A stretch of 64,000 bases of DNA from a bacterium (GTDB lineage Bacteria > Pseudomonadota > Alphaproteobacteria > Rhizobiales > Aestuariivirgaceae). The DNA lies in assembly GCA_022842165.1 (NCBI GenBank), contig JALHQC010000020.1, positions 1 through 64,000 of the forward strand. The letters are read 5' to 3'. The position numbers were made by a program, and so were the translations under genes. Below the pieces are notes generated by a model. It saw nothing but the letters and a program-made list of their open reading frames with translations. It had not been told where the DNA came from and ran no database searches. Below, piece after piece: positions 42,715-51,680 of the stretch (the stretch's first letter is position 1; every line of letters begins with the position of its first letter).

Positions 42715-42780
42715 CCGGTTCCGGCAGCAGGGCGGGGCGCAACGGCGTCCCGCGCCCAATAACGATAAGCGGAGGAGCAA

Positions 42781-44853
42781 ATGGCGCGCATCGGCGTTGA
42801 CGTGGGCGGAACCAACACCGACCTGGTTCTGGAGTGCGACAAGGGAATCTTCTTTCACAAGGTGCCCTCGACAACCAGGGATCAGTCCATCGCCGTCATC
42901 CGTGGCGTGCTGGAAATCTGCGAGATCGCCGGTATCGGAAAGGAAGAGGTCGATGTGATCGCCCACGGCACCACGGTGGCGACGAACATCACGATCGAGC
43001 ACAACGGCGCCGAAGTGGGAATGATCACCACCAAGGGCTTCCGCGACATTCTCCACATCGGCCGTCACAAGCGCCCGCACAATTTCTCGCTCCATTTCGA
43101 CGTGCCCTGGCAGAGCCACCCTCTCGTGAAACGCCGCAACCGCATCGCGGTGACCGAGCGCATCCGCCCGCCGACAGGCGAGATCGAAACCCCGCTGAAC
43201 GAGGCCGAAGTGCGTGCGGGCTGCGCCATCTTCCGCAAGCGCGGCATCATGTCGGTCTGCATCGGCTTCATGTTCTCGTTCCTGAACGACGCCCATGAGC
43301 GCCGGGCGCGCGAGATCGTCGCCGAGGAAATCCCGGGCTGCTACATTTCGATTTCATCCGAAGTGGCGAACGTCATCCGCGAATACGAACGCTTCTCGAC
43401 GGTGGCGATGAACGCCTATGTCGGCCCCAAGGCGGCGCTCTATCTGCGCAATCTCGAAACCAAGGTGCGCGAGGCCGGAATTCCTGCCAAGCTGCGGGTG
43501 ATCCAGTCGAACGGCGGCATTTCGACCATCGAAGGCTGCGCCAGGAAGCCGGTCGGCATCCTGATGTCCGGCCCCGCCGGTGGCGTGATTGGCGCGCTCG
43601 CAGAAGCCCGCCTTGCCGGCATCACCAACATCATGACCAATGATATCGGTGGCACTTCGGCCGATATCTCGACCATCGCAGGCGCTACGCTGCGTATCAA
43701 GAACCCGCGCGACACGGTGGTGTCGGGCCATGCCGTCATGGCGCCCATGATCGATCTCGAAACCATGGGCGCCGGCGGCGGCTCGATTGCCTGGCTGGAC
43801 AGCGCCGGTGGCTTCCACGTCGGCCCGCGCTCGGCCGGGTCGGAACCGGGGCCTGCCTGCTATGGCCGCGGCGGCACCGAACCGACGGTGACCGATGCGC
43901 AGGTGGTGCTCGGCCGCATGGATGCCGACAAGTTCCTGGGTGGCGACCTGCCGCTCGAGCCTGCCCTCGCGCACAAGGCGATCAAGGACAAGATTGCCGA
44001 TCCCCTTGGAATCTCCGTCACCGAAGCGGCACTCGGCATCATCAAGGTCGTCAACAACAACATGGCGCTGAAGATGCGGGCGAATTCCGTGGCGCGCGGC
44101 TACGATCCCCGCGAATTCTCGCTCATGCCGTTTGGCGGCGCGGGGCCATTCCACGGCGTGGCGCTCGCCGAACTCGTGTCGGCGCGCGACGTGCTCGTTC
44201 CGCTGGCGCCCGGAATCACGGCGGCCATGGGGCTTCTCGGCACCAACCTGCAATACGAGCATATTCGCTCGGTCATCACCAATCTCTTCAACGCCGATCA
44301 ATCCGCACTGGACAGGGTGAACGCGGTGATCGGCGAGCTTGTCGAAGCGGGCAGGGCAGACCTCGATCTCGACGCCGTGCCGGCGAAAGACCGCAAGTTC
44401 GATGTGATCGCCGAGGTGCGCTATCACGGCCAGGGCTTCGAACTCCGCGTGCCGGTTCCCGGCGGCAAGCTGACCATGGCCAACAAGCACAAGGTCGTGG
44501 CGGCGTTCCACAAGGCGCACACCGCCGATTACGGCTATGCCTTCGACGACAATCTGGTCGAGCTCTACAACATCCGCATCATCGCGACCGCCAAGGTGCG
44601 CCATCTGGAATTGCCGAAGATCGCCAAGGGCACGAAGGACGACGTCAAGCGCGCTTTCCTCTACGAACGCGACACCGTGTTCGATGATGGCACCAGCCAC
44701 AAGACCCCGCGCCTCGATCGCGGCAAGCTGGGTGCCGGCACCAGGGTGAAGGGCCCCGCCATCATCATCCAGCACAATTCCACCACGCTGCTCCCACCCC
44801 GCTACGTTGCCGAGGTTCTGGACCACGGCAGCATGCGGCTCGCCAGGGCATAA
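42781..44853 (+). CDS. hyuA: Hydantoinase/oxoprolinase subunit A (HyuA; N-methylhydantoinase)
   Basis: A 690-residue subunit of an ATP-dependent hydantoinase. It begins with the actin-like ATP-binding signature RIGVDVGGTNTDLVLE and has TNDIGGTSADISTIAGA and GPRSAGSEPGPACYGRGGTE further in, both characteristic of the family. With the B subunit it opens cyclic amides such as N-methylhydantoin to N-carbamoylsarcosine at the cost of ATP. GGAGGAG stands before the start. The B subunit follows after 12 nt. The N-methylhydantoin assignment comes from the adjacent N-carbamoylsarcosine amidase; 5-oxoprolinase or acetophenone carboxylase relatives lack that partner. Confidence 0.9.
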   Translation: MARIGVDVGGTNTDLVLECDKGIFFHKVPSTTRDQSIAVIRGVLEICEIAGIGKEEVDVIAHGTTVATNITIEHNGAEVGMITTKGFRDILHIGRHKRPHNFSLHFDVPWQSHPLVKRRNRIAVTERIRPPTGEIETPLNEAEVRAGCAIFRKRGIMSVCIGFMFSFLNDAHERRAREIVAEEIPGCYISISSEVANVIREYERFSTVAMNAYVGPKAALYLRNLETKVREAGIPAKLRVIQSNGGISTIEGCARKPVGILMSGPAGGVIGALAEARLAGITNIMTNDIGGTSADISTIAGATLRIKNPRDTVVSGHAVMAPMIDLETMGAGGGSIAWLDSAGGFHVGPRSAGSEPGPACYGRGGTEPTVTDAQVVLGRMDADKFLGGDLPLEPALAHKAIKDKIADPLGISVTEAALGIIKVVNNNMALKMRANSVARGYDPREFSLMPFGGAGPFHGVALAELVSARDVLVPLAPGITAAMGLLGTNLQYEHIRSVITNLFNADQSALDRVNAVIGELVEAGRADLDLDAVPAKDRKFDVIAEVRYHGQGFELRVPVPGGKLTMANKHKVVAAFHKAHTADYGYAFDDNLVELYNIRIIATAKVRHLELPKIAKGTKDDVKRAFLYERDTVFDDGTSHKTPRLDRGKLGAGTRVKGPAIIIQHNSTTLLPPRYVAEVLDHGSMRLARA

Positions 44854-44865
44854 GGAGAGGCCGAC

Positions 44866-46635
44866 ATGCTGAACAAGACAAGGATCGACCCGATCACGCT
44901 GCAGGTCATCCGCGGCTCCATCGAAACCATCGCCGAGGAGATGGCGCATGTGCTGTTCCGCATGTCCTTTTCCTCGATCATCCGCGAGTCGGAGGATCTT
45001 GGCGCAGGCCTGTTCGACAAGGACTTCAACACCCTTTGCGAGTCGGAATCGACGCCGATGCATATCGGCTCGATTCCCGGTTATCTTGGCGGCATCAAGG
45101 AGTGCCTCGACGATGGCGAGTGGTACGATGGCGACGTCGTCGTGCATAACCATCCCTACTACGGCGCCTCGCATTCGCCCGACCTCGCCATCGTGATCCC
45201 GATTTTCTACAAGGGCGAACTGGTCGGCTATTCCGCGAATACCGCGCACCACATCGATATCGGCGCCGCGACGCCGGGCCTGATCATCGACGTGCCCGAC
45301 GTCTATGCCGAGGGCATGCTGTTTGCCGGCACCAAGCTCTATCGGAAGGGCAAGCGCAACGAGACGATGTGGAACTACATCCGCCGCAACAGCCGTGCGG
45401 CGCGGCAGCTTGTTGACGACATCGAGGCGCAGATCGCTTCCGCCCGCTTGGGCGTGAAGCGGTTCAAGGAACTGCTCGACCGCTATGGCAAGGCCCTGGT
45501 TTTCGATGCCTGCAACCAGCTCATGGATTATTCCGAATCGATGCTGCGCCAGCGCATCGCCGCCATTCCGGACGGGGAATATCGCGCCGAAGGCTGGCTG
45601 GACGACGATGGCCGCAACCGTGGCCAGCACCTGCCCGTGAAGGTCTGCGTCCGCGTCATCGGCGACAGGATCGAGGTGGACCTGACAGGTTCTGCCCCGC
45701 AAACGCCCACCGCCTACAACGTGCCCTTCGAAGGCTCGACCAAGGTTGCGGCCTTCGCGGCGTTCCGCAAGCTCCTGCTCGACACCGCGACGAGCGCCTC
45801 GCGCGTGCCGTCGAACCAGGGGAGTTTCCGGCCGATCAAGGTCATCGCTCCCAAAGGCTCGATCTTCAATCCTGAAAGCCCGGCTGCGGCTGAAGCGCGC
45901 TTCACCCAATGCAACTTCATGATCGACTTGATCATGAAGGCGATGGCGCCAGTGCTGCCGGAAGAGATCATCGCCGGTTCCTCGGCGTCGATTTCCTTTG
46001 CGTCCTATGCGGGCGTGCGGCCCGATGGCAATTACTGGGTGTTCCTCGAAGTGAACGAAGGCGCCTATGGCGGCAGGCCGAAAAGCGACGGGCCGGACGC
46101 CATCGACAATCTGATGGCTAACACCCGGAACAATCCGCTCGAAGATCTCGCCATGCACATTCCGATGATCTGCGAGCGCTACGAACTGCGCGACGACGTG
46201 GCGCCGGGCGCGGGCCGCTATCGTGGCGGCATCGGGGTGGTGAAGGCGCAGCGCATTCTGACGGACGGCATCATCACGCATGAATCCGAACGCCACACCA
46301 ATGTTCCGTGGGGCATTTTCGGCGGCAAGGCGGGCGCCCTGGGCAAATGCGACATCTACAACGTGAACGGCGGCGACGCGCGGCCGATGCACTCCAAGTT
46401 TCATGGCCTCGCAGTGAAGAAAGACGATGTCCTCGCATATTACAGTCCCTGCGGCGGCGGCTATGGCAGCCCGCTGGAGCGTGATCCCCAGAAGGTGCTG
46501 GACGACGTGCTGGATGGATTCTGCACTCCGGAGGATGCGCTGAACGTCTACGGCGTCGTCCTCGATCTCGACTCCGAAACCGTCAGCCTGGATGCAACCC
46601 GCGCCAAGCGCACCGAACTCGAGGCACAAGCGTGA
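44866..46635 (+). CDS. hyuB: Hydantoinase/oxoprolinase subunit B (HyuB; N-methylhydantoinase)
   Basis: A 589-residue B subunit. Family segments are IDPITLQVIRGSIETIAEEM at the start, DVVVHNHPYYGASHSPDL, HHIDIGAATPG (metal-binding His), GSSASISFASYAG and GAGRYRGGIGVVKAQR. It carries out the hydrolytic ring opening, with ATP handled by subunit A. GGAGAGG precedes the ATG. It ends the amidase-hydantoinase operon and converges on the molybdoenzyme gene 95 nt away; that gap has only a short GGGG/CCCC hairpin. Confidence 0.9.
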   Translation: MLNKTRIDPITLQVIRGSIETIAEEMAHVLFRMSFSSIIRESEDLGAGLFDKDFNTLCESESTPMHIGSIPGYLGGIKECLDDGEWYDGDVVVHNHPYYGASHSPDLAIVIPIFYKGELVGYSANTAHHIDIGAATPGLIIDVPDVYAEGMLFAGTKLYRKGKRNETMWNYIRRNSRAARQLVDDIEAQIASARLGVKRFKELLDRYGKALVFDACNQLMDYSESMLRQRIAAIPDGEYRAEGWLDDDGRNRGQHLPVKVCVRVIGDRIEVDLTGSAPQTPTAYNVPFEGSTKVAAFAAFRKLLLDTATSASRVPSNQGSFRPIKVIAPKGSIFNPESPAAAEARFTQCNFMIDLIMKAMAPVLPEEIIAGSSASISFASYAGVRPDGNYWVFLEVNEGAYGGRPKSDGPDAIDNLMANTRNNPLEDLAMHIPMICERYELRDDVAPGAGRYRGGIGVVKAQRILTDGIITHESERHTNVPWGIFGGKAGALGKCDIYNVNGGDARPMHSKFHGLAVKKDDVLAYYSPCGGGYGSPLERDPQKVLDDVLDGFCTPEDALNVYGVVLDLDSETVSLDATRAKRTELEAQA

Positions 46636-46730
46636 ACTGCTGTTGAACAAGCTTGCTTGGGGAAGCCCCGTGCCTGTCTGGCTGGCGCAGTACTCGAAAT
46701 TGCCATCCGCTGCGGGAGAGCCTTGCAGCG

Positions 46731-49010
46731 TCAGATGAGGATCCGCACGGGAACGCCTTTATAGGCGGGGGTCTTTGAGAGCAGGTCGTGATGTTCGAGG
46801 GGTATCAGCGGATTCATCTCCGGATAATACGCCCCGACACATCGGGCGGGGAGATCGAAGGGCGTGACCTTCAAGGGATGAGATATCCGCTCATGCCCAT
46901 CCTCGACGGCGCAGACGAGCCTCACGGCCTGGTTCGCGGCAAGGTTAGCCCGGCGCATTTCATCAGGGTTGATCAGCAGGATGTCGCGTGAGCCTTCAAG
47001 GCCCCGCAGCCGGTCGCTGAAGCCATAGATCGTCGTGTTGAACTGATCGTTCGAACGCAGCGTGATCAGCGTATACTCGTCCTCCCTGAGCGGCTCCTTC
47101 AATGCACGCAGCACATGAGGCGCGGTGAATTCCGCCTTGCCGCTTTCGGTCTCCCACTTGCGTTCGCGCGCCGCATTGCCGCGATAGAAGCCGCCGGGCG
47201 TGAACAGCCGCTTGTTGAAGTCGCGGAACTCCTCGGGGTAGGTTTCCTCGATAAGGTCGCGGATGCGCGCGTAGTCGCCCGCCCATTCATCCCATGCCAC
47301 CCTCGGGTTTGGTTGCAGCGTCTCCTTGGCGATCCCGGCAATGATCGCAATTTCCGACAGAAGTGCGGGGCTAGCAGGTTGGTTCTTGCCGACCGAGCCG
47401 TGGATGTGACTGAGGCTGCACTCCATCGACACGGCCTGCGGGCCGGTGGACTGCATGTCTTCCTCCGAGCGCACCAGGCAGGGCAGCAGGAATGATGTCC
47501 TGCCGGGGTGGAGATGGGTGCGGTTGAGTTTCGTCGCCACCTGCACGTTCAGCTCCAGCCGTTCCCATGCGGACTCGGCACGCGCGCTATCGGAAATCGC
47601 ATGGGCGAAATTGCCGCCGAGGCCAATGAAGCCCTGCACCGAACCGTCAAGGACGCCTTCCACGACTTCGACGGTGGTGCGGCCCTTGTCTCGCGGCGGG
47701 TCGAATCCGAACATCCTGCCGATCTTGTCGAGCGGCACGAGCTCGGGCTTTTCGGTAATACCGACGGTGCGCTGGCCCTGCACATTCGAGTGCCCGCGCA
47801 CCGGCGAAACCCCCGTGCCCTCACGGCCGATGTTGCCGCGAAGCAACGCCAGGTTTACGAGCATGGCGATGTTGAGCGACCCGTGCACATGCTGGGTCAG
47901 CCCCATGCCATAGACACAGATGACGCGCTCCGACCGGCAATAGATCTCCACGACCTGCTCGAGGTTCTCGCGTGACAAGCCGGACTCCGCTTCGATCTGG
48001 CTCCAGCCTGTCTCCCGCATGCTGGCGGCAAATTCCTCGAAGTTATTCGTATGCTGGGCGATGAAGGCGCGGTCGAGCACGCCGCCAGTGTCACCGTCGA
48101 TTTCCAGCACGCGCTTGCAGATGCCGGCGAGCGCTGCGATATCGCCGCCCGGCCGCACCTGCAGATAGAGATCCGAAATCGGAGTGGACGGTTTCACCGT
48201 CATTTGCAGCGGGCTCTGCGGGTTGACGAATCTGACAAGCCCGGCTTCGCGGACGGGATTGAACGTGATGATCCGGCAGCCGCGCTGCACCGCCTGCTGC
48301 AGGGTATGAAGAAAGCGCGGGCTGTTCGTTCCGGTATTCTGGCCGAAGAACAGGATCAGGTCGCAGGCCTCGAAGTCCGAGAGCACGCAGGTTCCGACTG
48401 ACGAGCCGGTGACCTTTTTCAGACCGACGCTCGTGGTTTCATGGCACATGTTGGAACTGTCGGGCAGATTGTTGTGCCCATAGAGCCGCGCAAACAGGGC
48501 ATAGAGATAAGACGTTTCGATGCTGGCGCGGCCCGACGCGTAGAAGACAACGGACTTGGGGTCGAGCGCCTTGAGCCTTGCCCCGATCGTGGCGAAGGCT
48601 TCCTCCCAGCTGCAGGGCGCGTAGTGACCACTGGCCGCGTCGTAGCGCAACGGATGCGTCAGCCGTCCGGCTTTTTCGAGATCATGGTCGCTCCACCCGC
48701 GCAATTCCCGGATGCTGTGTGCAGCGAAGAACTCCGGCGTGCAGCGATCGCTCGTCAGGTCCCAGATGGTGGCCTTTGCGCCATTCTCGCAGAATTCGAA
48801 GAGGTGCGGCTTGGATGGTTTGGTCCATGCGCAGGACGTGCACATATGGCCTTCGGGCTTGTTCTGCCGCCACAGCGTCTGAAGCACGGCTGGCGCCGGA
48901 CGCTCCTCGCCGAAGACGTGACTGACGCTGGCGAGCGACCTCCAGCCTCCTGCGGCCCCGTCATAATGTTCAACGTCTTCCCGTTGGGAGGTCTGATCGT
49001 CTTCAGCCAT
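46731..49010 (-). CDS. FdhF/YdeP-family molybdopterin oxidoreductase
   Basis: A 759-residue formate-dehydrogenase-like molybdoenzyme of the YdeP group. Near the N-terminus Cys57, Cys60 and Cys74 (HMCTSC, FEFCENG) suit an iron-sulfur site. Cys189 in DSSNMCHETTS is at the place of the molybdenum ligand, which is Sec in E. coli FDH-H. Bis-MGD-binding segments include FFGQNTGTNSPRF and GMGLTQHVHGSLNIAML. There is no Tat signal, so it is cytoplasmic. I chose ATG 49010; the frame open to 49253 is rich in Arg/Pro/Cys and not family-like. Substrate unknown; formate is only one possibility for YdeP proteins. Confidence 0.88.
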   Translation of the reverse strand: MAEDDQTSQREDVEHYDGAAGGWRSLASVSHVFGEERPAPAVLQTLWRQNKPEGHMCTSCAWTKPSKPHLFEFCENGAKATIWDLTSDRCTPEFFAAHSIRELRGWSDHDLEKAGRLTHPLRYDAASGHYAPCSWEEAFATIGARLKALDPKSVVFYASGRASIETSYLYALFARLYGHNNLPDSSNMCHETTSVGLKKVTGSSVGTCVLSDFEACDLILFFGQNTGTNSPRFLHTLQQAVQRGCRIITFNPVREAGLVRFVNPQSPLQMTVKPSTPISDLYLQVRPGGDIAALAGICKRVLEIDGDTGGVLDRAFIAQHTNNFEEFAASMRETGWSQIEAESGLSRENLEQVVEIYCRSERVICVYGMGLTQHVHGSLNIAMLVNLALLRGNIGREGTGVSPVRGHSNVQGQRTVGITEKPELVPLDKIGRMFGFDPPRDKGRTTVEVVEGVLDGSVQGFIGLGGNFAHAISDSARAESAWERLELNVQVATKLNRTHLHPGRTSFLLPCLVRSEEDMQSTGPQAVSMECSLSHIHGSVGKNQPASPALLSEIAIIAGIAKETLQPNPRVAWDEWAGDYARIRDLIEETYPEEFRDFNKRLFTPGGFYRGNAARERKWETESGKAEFTAPHVLRALKEPLREDEYTLITLRSNDQFNTTIYGFSDRLRGLEGSRDILLINPDEMRRANLAANQAVRLVCAVEDGHERISHPLKVTPFDLPARCVGAYYPEMNPLIPLEHHDLLSKTPAYKGVPVRILI

Positions 49011-49143
49011 TGCGGTTTTCCTTGCAGGCCTGCTCGGAATGGGGTCCTTGAGGAATCGCAACGCGACGGGCGGTTCCGGGTTCCGAGGCCTGCCGACCGA
49101 TGAGGGGTCGCTGCCCCGCATGAGAAACCGGCGATCTGGCGCG

Positions 49144-50397
49144 TCACCTCCGCTGCAGCATGCGCGCAGCGACGTCCCGGCCGGCGCGCACGGCGCCTTC
49201 GATGAAGCCGGGAAAGGCTGGAGCAAGTTCCGCGCCGGTGAAGTGAAGGCCATCGTGCGGCTGCCTCATGGGTGACCATGGGTCTTCCGTCTCCCACGGG
49301 CGGGCCCAGGTGGCATAGCCGCCGCCCACCCAGGGATGATCGGTCCAGTTGGTTTGCACGACGGTGACCGGCTGGCGAACCTGTGGCCCCAGCATCGGCT
49401 CAATGATGTTCATCACCTTGGCGAGGATGGCATCATCCGGCAGGCCATCCATGGCAACCGCCGCCGTGCCGCCGCAGAACACCGCCAGCACGTTGAGTGT
49501 CCCTTCGACGTTCGAGGCATCCATGACGGAAAGGCCGGACGGACTATCCGTCTGACCGAGCCAGCCAAAATCGCTGCCGCGCCAGAAGGGCTTGCCATAA
49601 CGCAGCACGATCTTGCGCATCTTGCCCGCCACGAAGCGATTGGGATGCCGCTTCAGCCACTCGTCCTGCGGCGCCCGCCAGTCGATCCGGCGCAGCACGA
49701 CGGGGCTTGCGGCATAGACGATCTCCTTCGCGGCGACGGTGCCAATGGGCGTTGCGAGATGAAACAGGCCATCCTTCCGGCCAACGGCTGAGACCGGCGC
49801 ATTCGCCTGGAAGCCATCTCCCAGCTCCTTCGCCATCAACCCCGCAAGCGTGCCCAGCCCCTCGGCGCAGCAATACTCCATGGTGTTTTCGAAACTCTCG
49901 AACTTGCTGAGGCACTCGAGGGTCGAACGGAACGACAGCTCCTCGATCGGGCGGCCCAGCACTTCTTCGCAGCCGGACTCGATCATCGCCACCGCTTCGG
50001 CATCGAGCCCTAAAGACCGCACCCAGTTGCCGAGACTGCCGGGCCGGTGCGGATCGGCCTTGAAGATTTTCTCGAAGAAGTGATGTTCGAGGAAGTCTCT
50101 CTCCAGTACCTTGCGCTTGCCGCCCAGCATCGCCACCACGCCCGGTTCCTTGCGCACGTCACGGCGCGTCAGGCCATATGCCTCGACGAGGCCCGCGATA
50201 TTGGTCATGTCCCTGCAATAGAACTGCCCGCCCTTTTCATAGGCCAGGCCATCGTCATGCACGATGGTCTTGACGCGCCCGCCGGCCACATCCTGCGCTT
50301 CGAGGACGAGCACTTTCGCTCCACCATCACGAAGCGCATGCGCCGCGGACAATCCGGCAAAGCCAGCACCGATCACCGCCACATCGACTGTTCTCAT
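49144..50397 (-). CDS. FAD-dependent amine oxidase-like protein
   Basis: A 417-residue flavoprotein of the flavin-containing amine oxidase/NAD(P)-binding Rossmann group. The dinucleotide motif is VDVAVIGAGFAGLSAAHALR followed by VLVLEAQDVAGGRVKT, and the C-terminal FAD region is LHFTGAELAPAFPGFIEGAV. It should oxidise an amine or a ring C-N bond. ATG 50397 has GGGGAG upstream; GTG 50406 is an alternative. It is 133 nt upstream of the molybdoenzyme gene in the same direction and may be cotranscribed with it. Its amine substrate is unknown, though sarcosine is made by the nearby hydantoinase pathway. Confidence 0.87.
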   Translation of the reverse strand: MRTVDVAVIGAGFAGLSAAHALRDGGAKVLVLEAQDVAGGRVKTIVHDDGLAYEKGGQFYCRDMTNIAGLVEAYGLTRRDVRKEPGVVAMLGGKRKVLERDFLEHHFFEKIFKADPHRPGSLGNWVRSLGLDAEAVAMIESGCEEVLGRPIEELSFRSTLECLSKFESFENTMEYCCAEGLGTLAGLMAKELGDGFQANAPVSAVGRKDGLFHLATPIGTVAAKEIVYAASPVVLRRIDWRAPQDEWLKRHPNRFVAGKMRKIVLRYGKPFWRGSDFGWLGQTDSPSGLSVMDASNVEGTLNVLAVFCGGTAAVAMDGLPDDAILAKVMNIIEPMLGPQVRQPVTVVQTNWTDHPWVGGGYATWARPWETEDPWSPMRQPHDGLHFTGAELAPAFPGFIEGAVRAGRDVAARMLQRR

Positions 50398-50613
50398 CCG
50401 TGTCACTCCCCGTCAAGCAACGATGTTCATCCTGCTCAGATGGGTCAAGCACGAAATGCCCAGGCTGCTTCCTCGTCCGCTGCGCTGCCGGCGCCATGGC
50501 TTTCAGTCAGAACACGCCGGCAAGACATGGCGCATGAGCTGGTTTCATCACCCCCGCAGAGATTTGCTGCATTCCCAATTGTGTGCCTCACCCTCGCGAG
50601 CTAGATAGCAACC

Positions 50614-51636
50614 ATGAACGAAAACACGCCACTGGCCGTGGCGCGCGGCAAGTCACTCGCCGTGGCGCCCATGATGGACTGGACCGACCGGCACTGCCGG
50701 ATGTTCCATCGCCAGCTGACGCGGCACGCCACGCTTTATACCGAGATGGTGACGGCGCTGGCGATCCGCCACGGCGACCGCCGGAAGCTCCTCGGCTTCG
50801 ATCCTGCCGAGCAACCGGTGGCGCTGCAGATCGGCGGCAGCGATCCCGCAATCCTCGCCGAGGCCGCGAAATGGGGCGAGGATTTCGGCTATCGCGAAAT
50901 CAATCTCAATGTCGGCTGCCCGTCTGACCGGGTGCAATCAGGCCGCTTCGGCGCCTGCCTGATGGCCGAGCCGGAACTGGTGCGCGATTGCATCGGTGCG
51001 ATGCGCGATGCGGTGAAGGTGCCCGTCACCGTCAAGTGCCGGATCGGCATCGACGATCAGGATGACGAGGAGGATTTCAACCGCTTCGTCGAAACCGTGA
51101 TGCAGTCGGGCTGCACCACATTCATCGTCCATGCCCGGAAGGCCTGGCTCAAGGGTCTCTCGCCCAAGGAAAACCGCGAGATTCCACCCCTCAATTATGA
51201 GCGCGTCCACCGGCTGAAGCGGAAGCATCCGGAACTGACTGTCATCATCAACGGCGGCATCGCGACGATCGCCGAGGCCGAAGCGCATTTGGCCCACGTC
51301 GATGGCGTCATGCTGGGCCGCGCCGCCTATCACACGCCATGGATTCTTCACGAGGTGGACCACAGGATTTTCGGCGTTGCGGCCAGCACCTTCTCCGCGC
51401 TTGATATCGTGGAGCGTATGAAGCCCTATATCGCGCGCGAACTGGCCAATGGCGTGTGGCTGCACAACATCACCCGCCACATGCTGGGCCTGTTCCATGG
51501 CGTGAAGGGTGGAAAGCTCTGGCGCCGCGTTCTCTCGGAGGAGGCAACGAAACCCGGCGCCGGGCTCAATGTACTGGAGAAGGCGGCAGCCGAAGTCGCA
51601 TCGCGGATTGAACGGCCCGCCATCGCCGCCGAATAG
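50614..51636 (+). CDS. dusA: tRNA-dihydrouridine synthase DusA
   Basis: A 340-residue FMN enzyme that reduces U20/U20a in tRNA D-loops. It has the DusA layout: VAPMMDWTDRHCRMFHRQLT (FMN-binding start), LYTEMVTALAI, QIGGSDP, and catalytic Cys102 in EINLNVGCPSDRVQSGRFGA. The C-terminal helical tRNA-binding domain includes NITRHMLGLFHGVKGGK. Length fits DusA (about 330-345) rather than DusB/C. It is a singleton; the 216-nt gap to the divergent amine oxidase gene must hold both promoters but shows no clear motif. Confidence 0.93.
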   Translation: MNENTPLAVARGKSLAVAPMMDWTDRHCRMFHRQLTRHATLYTEMVTALAIRHGDRRKLLGFDPAEQPVALQIGGSDPAILAEAAKWGEDFGYREINLNVGCPSDRVQSGRFGACLMAEPELVRDCIGAMRDAVKVPVTVKCRIGIDDQDDEEDFNRFVETVMQSGCTTFIVHARKAWLKGLSPKENREIPPLNYERVHRLKRKHPELTVIINGGIATIAEAEAHLAHVDGVMLGRAAYHTPWILHEVDHRIFGVAASTFSALDIVERMKPYIARELANGVWLHNITRHMLGLFHGVKGGKLWRRVLSEEATKPGAGLNVLEKAAAEVASRIERPAIAAE

Positions 51637-51680
51637 GAACTTGGCCCACAGCGCCCATTTTGTGCTAAGGTGATTTGACC

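Noticed and set aside
43354-46650. 1098-codon minus-strand open frame
   Set aside because: It is antisense to hyuA/hyuB in a GC-rich genome where codon bias keeps the opposite frame open. The plus-strand proteins have clear family motifs.
46636-46730. Terminator between hyuB and the molybdoenzyme gene
   Set aside because: Only a four- to five-base GGGG/CCCC hairpin without T-run; too weak to call.
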